Below are positions 10,083-19,451 of a DNA stretch of 64,000 nt, one piece after another. This DNA comes from Hirsutella rhossiliensis. Lineage: Eukaryota; Ascomycota; Sordariomycetes; Hypocreales; Ophiocordycipitaceae. Position 1 is the stretch's first letter; the number at the start of each line of letters is the position of its first letter. The translations under genes and the position numbers were made by a program. The DNA lies in NCBI RefSeq assembly GCF_020360975.1, contig NW_025408669.1, positions 6,448,001 through 6,512,000 of the forward strand. The letters run 5' to 3'. Below the pieces are notes generated by a model that had not been told where the DNA came from, ran no database searches, and worked only from the letters and a program-made list of their open reading frames with translations.

Positions 10083-13006
10083 ATGGCGACCACTGTAGGT
10101 GCTCTTCCATTTCTTCTGGCCACCTTGTGCTCTTTTCCACCCACCGGGGCCCGAGTTCCCCCAAATGCCTACCCGAGCGTCTTAGCGCCGCCAGTGGCCT
10201 CGACCGCTAGAGGGGCTCGAGTGTGTCTCAAGGTTGCACCAAATTAGGTAGTGCAGCGGCAGGAGGCTTAGTTTGATCTGGGGTCGCTCTCGGAACCCCG
10301 ACTCCCCCACACGCAGCACGCCCAGTCTTGGGCGAACCGCCTTGTTCCATTTCTTCTTAAATCCTTCTCTCGCTGACTCTTCTTCCTTTTTGCCTCGACG
10401 ACAGACGCGATCAAGGGGCTTCCCGAACCTGACCATGCCCACCGGGTCCAACGACAAGTCCCAGCAGCCCATGGGCTCGGGCTTCCCGGGCTCCAACCTC
10501 TATCCCAACAAGAACATCTGGACCTCGTCCCTGTCCAGCGCCCGGGAGAGGTCCATCGGCTCCAAAGGTTCGTGCCAGCGACTGCTCCTTGGCCACGCCT
10601 TGCTCACGCGACCCGCAGAGTCTGACGACAGCCCCTCGGGCTCCAGTGCCCTCAACGCAAACTCCGAGGCCGACGTCTGGTCCTCGAACCCTTGGAACAC
10701 GGAACACCCCGGCCGCTCCGTTAGTACCTCGCCCAGCCGAACTCGAGATGGCGCCCTGTCCAACGCCTCCGGCTACTTCGATCCCCAGTCCTCGGCCATC
10801 GGCATGAAGAAGGCCAACTATGGCGGCAAGCCCTTTGGCGACGAGTCCAGCGCCTATGGCTCCGCCTTTGCGTCCCAGAAGCGCGGCGCGCAGGATACCG
10901 CGGCGTACATGGAGTCCATGGCAGGCTACTCGCACCACCGCGACGGCAGCCTTCCGCCGTCCCGCCACTCGCAGAGCTCGCCAGCCTATCAGGACCTCTA
11001 CCGCGCCGGCCACACCCCGAGCAACTCGATCCAGTCCCAGCGCCAGATGGCCAACCACGCCTCGTCGTACTCGACCCAGAGCGCCAACCAGCGCGCCTTC
11101 AACCTGAACAAGCAAATCGACGAGGACATCTCCCTCCAATTCGGTCGGCGCATGGCCCTTGACAGCCCCTCTAGTGCCACGTCCTACAATCCGCCATCGC
11201 AACCCTTTCAGTTCAACCCCGGGTCTCAGCCCTGGGTGGGGGAAGGCAACGGCATGAGGTACGGAGTCGGTATGGATTCGCCGGTTGACCCCTTGGCTGC
11301 GCAGTATGCCGTCTTGAAGCGATCGCCTGTCGAGAGGCTTTCTCCAGGATCCAGCTATCGTCTGGAGTCTGGCAACAGCCCTCAAGGCTACACTCCGACT
11401 AGCAACACGTGGCCGTCCCGATCGGCTTCTCGCGATCCCAGGCCATCAGACTACGAACGGCGGGCTCCCGCCCAAGGGTATGCTCCCAACTACACCCCAT
11501 CCTTCTTCCCCAACCAGTTCCCGTACGCGAACCTTCCACCCCAGTACGCCGCCAGCTTTCTCGACCCTTACAACCAGAACTTCCGCCACCATCCCATGAT
11601 GGCCGGTTATGGCCTGCACACCATGCAAGCCGGATACCCCATGGGCGCCAACTTGCCCCCAGCCAGGCCTTCTCGGGACCAGGATTCCGGCAAGGGCATG
11701 AGGAGCGCCCTCCTCGACGAGTTTCGCCTCAGCAACAAGTCAAGCAAGCGCTACGAGCTCAAGGACATTTACAGCTACATGGTCGAGTTCAGCGGGGACC
11801 AGCACGGGTCTCGCTTCATCCAGCAGAAGCTCGAGACTGCCAACAGCGACGAGAAGGAGCAAGTCTTTCGCGAAATCGAGCCCAACGCGATCCAGTTGAT
11901 GAAGGACGTGTTTGGCAACTACGTTGTTCAAAAGTTCTTTGAGCACGGTAACCAGGTCCAGAAGAAGGTGCTGGCTGAGAAGATGAAGGGCAAGGTGGTC
12001 GACCTCTCGGTGCAGGTCTATGCCTGCCGCGTGGTCCAAAAGGCACTCGAGCACGTCCTGGTCGAGCAGCAGGCCGAGCTGACCAAGGAGCTGGAGCCCG
12101 AGATCCTAAGGGTGACCAGGGACCAAAACGGGAACCACGTGGTCCAGAAGATCATTGAGCTCGTGCCGCGCAGGTACATTGACTTCATCATGAACGCCCT
12201 CCGCGGCCAGGTGACGGGGCTCGCCTCTCACACATACGGCTGCCGTGTCATTCAGCGCATGCTGGAGCACGGGACGGACGCCGACAAGGTGGACATTATG
12301 ACGGAGCTGCACGGCTCGGCGCAGATTTTGATTACGGATCAGTACGGCAACTACGTGGCGCAGCACGTCATCCAGAATGGAAATCAGCAAGACCGCCAAC
12401 GGATGATTGAGTTGGTCATGTCGCAGCTTCTCACCCTGTCGAAGCACAAGTTTGCCTCCAACGTGGTTGAGAAGTGCATCGAGTACGGCACGGCAGAGCA
12501 GCGGACCGCCATCCGGACCCATCTCACCACGGTAGGAAGCGACGGAACCAACCCGCTCCAGCAGATGATGCGGGACCAGTACGGAAACTACGTCATTCGT
12601 AAGTAGCTTGTGAAGCGGCTGTTTCCTTGTCATGGCGCATGGTGCTAACTGGGGTCCAGAAAAACTGCTCGGTCAGCTCGACGGCGCCGAAAAGGAGGCA
12701 TTGGTCGAAGACATCAAGCCCCAGTTCTTTGCGCTCAAGAAGAATGGAGCCAGCAGACAGCTCCAGGCGCTGGAGAAGTTTTTTGAGCCCCAAGCTGGCG
12801 CCGTGTCCATCAAGACGGAGACATTGTCGCACGCCGACGCCGGCTCGGCCGCGGGCACTCCTCTCTTGACGAATGACCCCAACAGCCCCGAGAGCAGCAG
12901 CCCTCCCAGCACTCACCTCAGCGCCGACAGCTTCCCCGTCAACGATGCGGACAAGCACTCGTCGCGCCAAGCGCCCAAGGTCCAGGGAGATGTGGCACGG
13001 AACTGA
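10083..13006 (+). CDS. puf3: Pumilio-family RNA-binding protein (Puf3-like)
   Basis: A cytoplasmic regulator that binds mRNA 3' UTRs and controls decay or translation. Proposed exons are 10083-10094, 10405-10567, 10619-12598 and 12660-13006, giving 833 residues. The last intron is certain (GTAAGT, GCTAAC branch). The 51-bp second intron is in frame and could be retained. The first exon (four codons) rests on a clean GTAGGT donor and a CTGAC-plus-pyrimidine acceptor; the conservative start is the ATG at 10435 with good context (ACCATGC). Residues 1-415 are Ser/Pro/Asn-rich. About 420-755 form the Pumilio domain with eight repeats. The base-reading residues can be read off: SRFIQ, NYVVQ, CRVVQ, NHVVQ, CRVIQ, NYVAQ, SNVVE, NYVIQ. 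By the known PUF code these predict a UGUA-type site close to UGUAUAUA. Targets cannot be told from sequence. Confidence 0.93.
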
Positions 13007-14074
13007 ATCGACGACGAGGCCTGGCTTGCCTTGATCGTCTCGCACGCCCGTCTCTTCTCGCAACCTTATTGTGACAGCACTTGACCCGATCCGCCAAGAG
13101 CCCGATGCGGCAGCAGCATGCATCGACGCTGGCGGGAACCACCATAGATAATGTCCTACTGCAAAAATATTCTCAGCAAACATATACGGCATACCTATAT
13201 ACCATTCTAATACATGACACGAACGGGGAGGCAGATTGGACGAGTTCTGGCTCCCTCACTGCTGCGCGGTACATGAGCAGCCGAAACGGGGCATCCTTAG
13301 CGCGGGCATGTCGAGGCCCCTGGTTGATGATTTTTGCTGCATTCGAGACCTCGGCATCCATCTTATGGAGAAATGAAGCCAAAGAAAAAATGGGGGCTTT
13401 GGGAACCTTGGCTCTCGACGGTGTGATCTTTTTTCTAATTTAACAGTGGTTTCTTTCTCTCTTCTCTGCATGAGCCTTTGTGCTCTCTTCGGATTCTCTG
13501 CGCTCTTGGGTCATTGGGCGCTCTCGGTGGAAGGTGGACGCGATGGGGACAAGGGTTGTGTTGTATTCTACCGGCCAGGCAGGCGACGGGACAGTTTGGG
13601 GACGGGAGGGCCGATAGAGACGGTAGATAATCAAAACGCGTTAAATTCATTGTCATGCTTGCTCAACCGAATGCGCGTGTGCAGCTGAATCGGTGATGAT
13701 GCTGTCATTATGTGTCTGGCAGTTCATGAGATGGCTCCGTGATGTCAGTACGTACAAAATAGCTTGTACAAAGTAGCTTCTAGCCCTGCTGATTACCTAA
13801 CAAGAGGCACAATGAAGCCCCGGTTCTCGGCACTCGGCCCGACGACGACGACACGCCGCAGAACGGCAGGTGTCGAGAGGGCCCCACCTGCCGCCCAAGG
13901 CACGCCTCAAGCTTCCTCTTGTCGGGAAGACAAATGCTGGCTGGTATCCCACTCTCTTCGCCCCGAACAAACAACGACAAACGAACGGCTCGACTCCCAG
14001 CTCTTCGTGACACTTTCCCCACCACACGCCCATGAAGCTGCCGAGCCGGTAGCACTGACTCTTGTCCCCAGACG
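13007..14074. other. Intergenic region, Puf 3' end and next promoter
   Basis: No gene seen. The first few hundred bases are A/T-richer, as expected for a 3' UTR. The rest is the probable promoter of the DUF1640 gene. A plus-strand frame at 13764-14345 overlaps that gene in another frame and is not convincing. Confidence 0.5.
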
Positions 14075-15539
14075 ATGCCGACGGGGAGACCGGCGTTCCC
14101 CTATGCGCAGCTGGTGCGGGCCGCTCGGTCGCGAGCCGGCATTGCCGCGGGCGGCGCGGCCACGAAGAGGGCCAGGGGATCGTTTGCTCCGAGGCATGGC
14201 AAGGCGGTGGAGCCTGAAGTCTGGGAGCCGCAACGGCAGCAACAAAAGGGGGAGCAGCAGCAGCGGCACACGCGGCAGAGCAAGTCAATGCAACCATCGC
14301 TACCGTCGGCAGACGCGCAGCCCGTGCCGGCAAAGGGCACTGTAGCAAGCGCGGTGAGCGCGAGCGTCGAGCAGCCGGCCAAAAAAGGCGAGGCAGAGAA
14401 GCAGCATCATCAGCCCGAGCCTGAGCAACTGGTATCCCGACCCGAGCTGAAGCCATCCCCAGCGCCCGATTCGAAACCTAGCAGCAGCAGCGCTATCTCG
14501 CCCGAAGAAGCGACCGAGACGAACAAACCCCCCCTCAGCAGCAAAGACGGCGACGATGACTCCCGACAGACCACCAAGAGCGTATCAACAACAAAGGACA
14601 GCCGGCCCCTCGAGGCGGTACTCCTCATGGACCCCCCCGAGCGCGTCTCGCAGCAGCACCCGCACATGGCACCGCCGCCGTACGTGCACCACTTCGACAG
14701 CTACTCGCTCGTCAAGCAGCTCCAGGAGGGCGGGTACACGCAGGAGCAGGCGACGACAGCCATGAAGGGCATCCGAACCCTGCTGGCGCAGAACCTGGAC
14801 GTGGCGCAGCAGAGCCTTGTGAGCAAGAGTGACGTGGAAAATGTAGGGCGCACCCGCGCAAGCATCCCCCAGTGACACCATCCCATCCCATGGTGCTGGC
14901 AGTCGGGGCGCGCGCTGACAAGGATTCGGGCTTTTCGCAGGAGACGTATCTCTTCACGGCCGCGTGCTCAGAGCTGAGCACCGAACTCAAGAATAACCGC
15001 AGGCTACAGGATGAGCAGATGAGACAGCAGAGGACGCTGCTGCAGCACGAGGTGGACATCTTGACGCAGTCACTCAACCAGGAGCTGTTGACGCTCAACG
15101 ATAATGTCCGCGGCATGTTCAACGACCGCAAGATGGCGGTCCGCGAGGAGCACAAGGCCGTCGAGAGCGCGGTGAGCTTTCTCCGTCCTTTCCCACCCCC
15201 CTTGGCGGCAAGAGTTTTGCGTCGGGCAACAGTTGACTGACTGACTGGGTAACACGGCAGATTCAAAAAATCACGTACAAGATGAGCATCCTGCTCAGCA
15301 GCGACTCCAAGTCGGAGATTGAGGGGGTGCGGTGGATCCTGATCCGGCGGTCGGTGCTGGGCATCATCTTCATGGCCATGCTGACGCTAGGCATGCTGCG
15401 GTACGCCACGTACGTCGGGCAGCAGCGCAAGCTCGAGGCGGAGCGGAGGATGCGCGAGCAAGAAGAGCTGCGCAAGGACGGCGGCAAGACGGACCACAGC
15501 TCGGCGGCGGATGCGGCCGCCATCCTGGCCGCCACCTGA
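14075..15539 (+). CDS. DUF1640/CCDC90-family mitochondrial coiled-coil protein (Fmp32-like)
   Basis: Three exons, 14075-14842, 14941-15171 and 15261-15539, all joined in phase 0, give 425 residues. The N-terminus is Arg-rich and non-acidic, as in a mitochondrial targeting signal, followed by about 170 low-complexity residues rich in Pro, Gln, Ser and Lys. The conserved family core begins near residue 215 (FDSYSLVKQLQEGGYTQEQA), runs through a long coiled coil with the ACSELSTELKNNRR segment, and ends in one transmembrane helix at about 364-386 followed by a charged tail. This order matches the CCDC90/MCUR1 and yeast Fmp32 family, inner-membrane proteins linked to cytochrome c oxidase assembly or calcium uniporter regulation. 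The precise role in fungi is unsettled. The ATG at 14075 follows a possible CCCCAG acceptor, so another upstream exon cannot be excluded. Confidence 0.88.
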
Positions 15540-16288
15540 GGAGGAGCCCTGCAGATGGCGTCGCCCGGCAAGGGAGGAAAGAGCATGGGATGAGATACCC
15601 CCCATACTTACTATAGAGTTGAAAACGGGAAGAAGATTTGTGCTGCGGCTGGGGGAGCAGGAGGGGCAGTGATGATGTAGAAAAGACTACTGCGGTGGCT
15701 ACATGGCCCGGAGCACATCCGCTGCGGCCGGGGGGACACGCTCGGCCGTGAAATAGAGCGTTCTTTTCTGTCCCATATGTGCTCGCCAGGGCCTTGTGTC
15801 GTCTGCATATTCAGGGCGCTATGTGGGTTGTTTGGCCTGCATGTCCGGACAAGGTGATGGAGATACTTGCCTAGCAAGATTCAATGCGAGACGCGCCATG
15901 GGACGGGCAAAGATCCACCAAAGCTGGTAGGCAAGCAAGTAGGGGTAGTGGGGCCCCTCATCCCCCCCGCCCCCACCCACGTCCGCGTCTCAGGCGGATA
16001 AGCTAGCCGCGTTTATCAACCACCACCGCGTCTCTCGGCTCCTTGCACGTCACCTACAACAAAAGCCTCACTCTCCAAGCGCCGCCGCCGTCTCTGCTGC
16101 CCGTCCCCCGCCGATCCGCGCGCAGCATCGTCCCTCGCGCTTCCTCATCTCCCGCCACAACGACAGGCCGAGGGAGAAAGTGAGCTTTCTTTTCGCGGGC
16201 AGTGGACCCCCCCCCAGCGCGACGGCGCATAGGAAAGCAATAAGCCTGCCGTTTCTTGGGGAGCGAGACGGAGAGGGGGGAGAGAGAG
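15540..16288. other. Intergenic region, no gene seen
   Basis: 3' flank of the DUF1640 gene and promoter of NNF1. A C-rich block at about 15955-15980 and plain spacer are all I see. A 343-codon antisense frame over 16068-17099 is a shadow of GC-rich NNF1 coding sequence. Confidence 0.5.
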
Positions 16289-17405
16289 ATGGCCGACTCC
16301 TCTGGGCGCGCGTCTTCGCCCTCTGTCGTTGCCGGGGACGGTGCGCCTGTCCAGCGCGGTGAGGCGCGATCTCGTGGTGACGCGGCTCACGAGGGCGTAG
16401 CGGGCGGCGCGTCCGAGTCGCAAGAGCAGCAGCAGCAAGACCCGGCCCTAGAACCGCCACAGCCTCGTCCAGAGCAACAACAACAGCAAGAGGAAGCGGA
16501 AGACGGCGCCGGCGCCGGCGCAAGCTCACCCCAACGACAACAAGCGCAGCAGCAGCCACCGGCCGCAGGACAACCACCGCCGCCGCCGCCGCCGGCCTCC
16601 CCCCCGCTGCCGGCGCGGCACACGGCCGCGGCGCCGGGCCCGCGGGCGGCGCGGCTGCGCGAGACGTACGCGCACGCGCTGCGGCGCACCCTGGCCAAGC
16701 TCGCGTCGTGGGAGCACTTTGCCGGCTGCTACCCGACGGTGGCGGCGCGTGCCGAGGGCGTGCTGCGCCAGGTGCAGGCCCAGATGGTGGACAAGCTGGG
16801 CGACAAGTGTGAGGTGAGTCTGGGGAGCGCGAGGGGGTGGGAGGGGATGTTTTATCTTCAGGGGCGGGGGAGGGGGTTGTTGCCGTTGCTGACTGCGGTG
16901 TGGGTGGCTGCGCGGGTTGCAGAAGGAATTCGATAATATCCTCGACGCGAGGGGCGTCGTGCCCAAGCTCAACGAGCTCGAAGCCCTCATCGCCGACGCA
17001 GCGGAGCGGCGCGACGCAACATCCTCCTCGTCCACCGACGCCGCCGAACCAACCCCGTACGTCACCCCCGCAGCCCCCTTCCCTACAAGAACCTAACAAA
17101 AGCCTCTACCCGGGGCCCCAACAAGCAGGCCACACCTCCTCGCGCCGTCACAGATCCTCGCCGCACACCTGGCCGCGCACCTGGCGCCGCACCAGTCGCT
17201 GCTCAACGCGAAGCTGCAGACGACGCAGGCCCAAAACGCCCTGCTGGCCGCCGCCGTCGCCCGCCAGCGCGCCGAGCTCGACGCCCTGCTGGCCCGCCTC
17301 GACGACGCCGTCGCCGACGTCCGCGGCGCAAACGACGCCCTCGGCGCCGTCGCCGCTGACCTCGCCGACGAGGCTAGGGCTGCTGCCGTCGATGCCGGGA
17401 CGTGA
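16289..17405 (+). CDS. NNF1: Kinetochore MIND/Mis12 complex subunit Nnf1
   Basis: Nnf1 pairs with Mis12/Mtw1 in the four-protein MIND complex that joins inner centromere proteins to the Ndc80 complex. Exons 16289-16813, 16923-17056 and 17129-17405 give 311 residues. Splice sites are GTGAGT...TTGCAG (branch GCTGACT) and GTACGT...AAGCAG. Residues 1-118 are a disordered Gln/Pro/Ala-rich extension. The Nnf1 signature follows at about 119-220: RLRETYAHALRRTL, the WEHFAGCYPT motif, then EFDNIL and VPKLNELEALIADA. The rest is an Ala-rich coiled coil for assembly with its partner. A poly-Pro run and the alanine richness make the gene very GC-rich. The start is the first in-frame ATG (MADSSGR) after a purine-rich leader. 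Confidence 0.9.
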
Positions 17406-18068
17406 AGGGTGGCTCCCACGGGGCCGGGGGTGTTATGTGTCTCTGGGGGTGGTCCTGCCATGAGATCGGGAGGAAGAATCGGCATTGCGCGCAGGGAACT
17501 CGGCATGCCATGTGGCGGCCATGTGGGCTTGAGCTGTATGCTTCACGATACAACAGTGAGCGACAGGGAACAAGACACGACAAAGAACCAGGATGCGCCA
17601 GTCCAACAGGCCCTTTCCGGGCACCAAATGATACCCCTTGAGAAACTACTACCACGAAATTGATTCTGGTTTCTCGTCCAAAACATGTCCCCTTTTCCGC
17701 TCGTGACCATGCGTCCATTCATCCCCACCACAGCGATCCTTGGCTGTCGCACACTTTGCTCCCTTGCAGAACACTGCGCAAAGGTAAAGACAAACACAGA
17801 CCGATAAAGATGCCACGAACGTATCCACGTATCCAAGAGGATACAAATTGCAAGCCAAGACTCCGTCCATGAAGGCTGTCCCAGGCCCAGTGTACATGGG
17901 CAGGGGAAGTCTCTGCACAATGCGCTGCACCGTGTGCTCCCAGGCACATGCTTCTATCCCCTCTGCTGTGCCTCTTGCCCCTTGTGGTCCACTCCTCTTC
18001 CTTCCCCTTGCCGGCCAGCTTGGGGGCGCGAGAGTCTCGATCCTCGTCCGATCGTTTTCAGTCCCACG
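17406..18068. other. Intergenic region up to the retrotransposon
   Basis: No gene seen. It holds the 3' flank of NNF1 and ends in the CCACG target site at 18064-18068. Confidence 0.55.
18064..18068. repeat. Target-site duplication, left copy (CCACG)
   Basis: The five bases just before the left LTR are CCACG, identical to the five just after the right LTR (23484-23488). A 5-bp duplication is typical of Ty3/Gypsy integrases and shows that both ends come from one insertion event. Confidence 0.92.
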
Positions 18069-18304
18069 TGTCACGGGCTGTGCCCGGCTGGTGGACCCGG
18101 TTGTACCGGGTCCGGTGGGTCGTGCTCCGGTGGCAACACCGGCCCCGCTCCGCGGACCCAGAAGCTGCGAGAACATTCCGAGAAGGGCAATATAAGCTCG
18201 CACTCGAGGCTACGCCTCGAGTTCAGCTTCTTTTCCTCCTTAGCTCTAGATAGACAACACCTAGGCACCTGCTTGTTGAATAAACTCCGGGCCAGCCTTT
18301 CACA
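18069..18304 (+). repeat. 5' LTR
   Basis: A 236-bp direct repeat opening TGTCACGGG and closing TTTCACA, hence TG...CA ends. Inside are a TATA box at 18191, a perfect 9-bp-stem hairpin at 18202-18222, the 11-nt self-primer at 18242-18252 and AATAAA at 18279-18284. Confidence 0.95.
18191..18252 (+). promoter_or_regulatory. LTR promoter with hairpin and likely transcript 5' end
   Basis: TATAAG at 18191-18196 is followed by an inverted repeat (arms ACTCGAGGC and GCCTCGAGT, three-base loop) at 18202-18222, a C/T-rich stretch, and AGCTCTAGATA at 18242-18252. If self-priming is right, the RNA should start at or close to 18242, about 50 bases after the TATA box. The right LTR repeats this arrangement. 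Confidence 0.55.
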
Positions 18305-18315
18305 TATCTAGAGCT
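18305..18315 (+). other. Primer-binding site complementary to the element's own LTR
   Basis: TATCTAGAGCT directly abuts the 5' LTR. Its reverse complement, AGCTCTAGATA, lies in the same LTR at 18242-18252 with 11 of 11 matches. No match to the usual initiator-tRNA primer site (TGGTAGC...) is present. This matches the self-priming scheme established for Tf1 of fission yeast, in which the first 11 bases of the transcript fold back and, after cleavage, prime minus-strand DNA synthesis. Confidence 0.8.
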
Positions 18316-18352
18316 CCTTCTAAATACCGCAAGCTGCAGACTGCTCGTCAGG

Positions 18353-19451
18353 ATGGACCAGCAGAGTGAGAGCCCAAGTCTCCAGCAGCAATGGATTGAC
18401 CAACGCATTCAAGAAGCGGTCAATGCGACTCTCAGCCCTCTACAGGACCAACTTTCCTTGCTGATGGAGCAACTCGGGCGAGCGCAGCCGCAGAGCGCCG
18501 ACTTGCAATCGCCGCCAGTGGCACGAGGATTGGGCGAGCACGCCTGGCTTGGGCACGCCCTCCCAAAACCTGCGGTACTGGAATGCGGAAACCGTTGCCC
18601 AACCCACCCAAGTATGACGGCTCACGGAAGAGCTACTCCGCCTGGGCCAGGCAGATGCGAGACAAGCTGGACCTTGATGCACACTACTACAGTGGAAATC
18701 GCGAACTTTGGTACCTCATCAACTCATGTTTGGACGAGCGACCACAGCAAGTGGTCGCTACCTTTACGCCGCGGAGGCCCTGGGGTAGCTACGACCCCAA
18801 GAGTTCATGCGATACCTCGACCGAACCTACCAGGACAGCAACATCCAATCCCGCGCTGCTGCCACGCTGAGAACTATGCGGCAGCGCGAAGACCAACCTC
18901 TCGCGTCCTTCCTTCCCCGATTCGAACAGGCATTAGCTGAAGCCGGGGGAGCAGACTGGCCGGACAGTGCAAAGATCGTATTTCTAGAGAACGCAATAAA
19001 TGCACGCCTCCAAGAGAGTTTGGTCACAGCCGTCCTACCCGACGACTACCAGGGATGGCTTGCGAGAGTTCAGGAAATTGCGGGCAGATTGGAGACTGAA
19101 ACCCGGTAGGCAGCCGACGTCGACTGAGCGGACGCCTCAACAGCTACCAAGGCAACGACCCAAGGAGGAACCGGAGGACCCCGACGGAGATGTTAAGATG
19201 ACGGACATCAACCGTATTGGCCACGAGTCGAAGGGTCGTCGACATGTCGATAAGAAGCCGAAGGATGAGCGCCGCTGCTATCGCTGTGGTCGGACGGATC
19301 ATCTTATCGTGGACTGCCCAGCCCAGGTGGTCTTTCCTGGCGAAGGAAGCAACAGCGACCTAAAGCTGCGCGCATGAAGAAGCCCGATGCCGCAGATGAT
19401 TCGGAATCAACCGCAGCATCCAGTGAGGACGAGTCGGCGGGAAAAGACTAG
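18353..19451 (+). pseudogene. gag of the retrotransposon, frame-shifted
   Basis: The first ATG after the primer-binding site, at 18353, opens a capsid-like protein (MDQQSESPSLQQQW). The frame moves several times, at about 18580, 18765, 18780, 18795, 19000 and 19330, while the Gag-like sequence goes on: a helical capsid core with PPKYDG and RYLDRTYQD, then a zinc knuckle CYRCGRTDHLIVDC at 19275-19316 (C-x2-C-x4-H-x4-C). A TAG at 19449-19451 after an acidic tail is probably the natural gag terminator. The knuckle binds element RNA during particle assembly. No continuous product is possible from this copy. Confidence 0.85.

Noticed and set aside
10411..11385. 324-codon minus-strand frame
   Set aside because: Mirror of the Puf N-terminal coding region; Val/Gly/Arg-rich, a codon-bias shadow.
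16068..17099. 343-codon minus-strand frame
   Set aside because: Antisense to NNF1; crosses its introns and is Arg/Pro/Ala low complexity.
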